The translations under genes were made by a program, and so were the position numbers. A DNA stretch of 13,149 nucleotides, from NCBI GenBank assembly GCA_023485925.1, contig JAMDAJ010000026.1, positions 1-13,149 of the forward strand, given 5' to 3'. The notes beneath the pieces are model-generated. The model worked only from the letters and a program-made list of their open reading frames with translations. It was not told the origin of the DNA and made no database searches. Positions 13,113 to 13,149 of this stretch are shown piece by piece (the stretch's first letter is position 1; every line of letters begins with the position of its first letter). Source of the stretch: Patescibacteria group bacterium (GTDB taxonomy: Bacteria > Patescibacteriota > Doudnabacteria > UBA920 > 2-01-FULL-50-11).

Positions 13113-13149
13113 AATGAAAAGGAGCAGACCGTGGAATTGGTTCTGCTCC
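13113..13149 (-). terminator. Intrinsic terminator of an unseen leftward gene
   Basis: Read on the minus strand, GGAGCAG plus ACC (with a single bulged A) pairs with GGT plus CTGCTCC around an 8-base loop, a 10-bp stem at 13149-13121. It is followed by TTTTCATTTT. The stem reaches the window edge and may extend further. It implies a leftward gene ending just beyond 13149. Confidence 0.65.

Overview
This window looks like a chromosomal segment of a Patescibacteria (Candidate Phyla Radiation) bacterium, most likely in the Parcubacteria group. The grounds are its compact housekeeping gene set, very short intergenic gaps, small orphan membrane proteins, a signal-peptide bactofilin-like membrane protein, and no recognisable Shine-Dalgarno sequence before any of its genes. 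The phylum call is an inference from style and content; there is no rRNA here to confirm it. No mobile element, CRISPR array, tRNA or rRNA was seen.

Layout, left to right. (1) A partial, leftward thpR/ligT-type RNA 2',3'-cyclic phosphodiesterase gene (1-368) is divergent from a rightward priA-def-fmt block (408-3906). That block covers replication restart, N-terminal deformylation and initiator-tRNA formylation. (2) A leftward 88-residue membrane protein (3982-4248) with its own promoter converges on fmt. (3) A leftward cell-wall block follows, in transcription order dacA-like D,D-carboxypeptidase (10497-9466), mraY (9432-8410), a D-aminoacylase-family amidohydrolase (8394-6823), murD (6813-5440) and ftsW (5462-4353). 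It is a cut-down dcw cluster: murG, murC and ftsQ/Z do not follow ftsW here. (4) A rightward single-gene thioredoxin unit (10610-10936) is divergent from dacA and ends in a strong hairpin terminator. (5) A leftward unit holds a 72-residue membrane protein, a membrane-anchored DsbA-like oxidoreductase and a bactofilin-like beta-helix membrane protein (13056-11000). It has a near-consensus sigma70 promoter lying immediately behind the terminator of an unseen leftward gene at the right edge.

How the parts fit. The cell-wall block covers the lipid I synthase (MraY), the D-glutamate ligase (MurD), the SEDS glycosyltransferase (FtsW) and a peptide-trimming carboxypeptidase. An amidohydrolase expected to release D-amino acids sits between mraY and murD, and its first metal-ligand histidine is replaced by glutamine. 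The right-hand unit is an envelope set: exported thiol oxidoreductase, exported beta-helix protein and a small membrane protein.

The most interesting signal is at the level of expression. Near-consensus or extended -10 boxes end only 5-10 bases before the chosen ATG of thpR, priA, def, the 88-residue gene, mraY and dacA. Several transcripts would therefore begin at or within a few bases of the start codon (leaderless mRNAs). Internal operon genes also lack ribosome binding sites.
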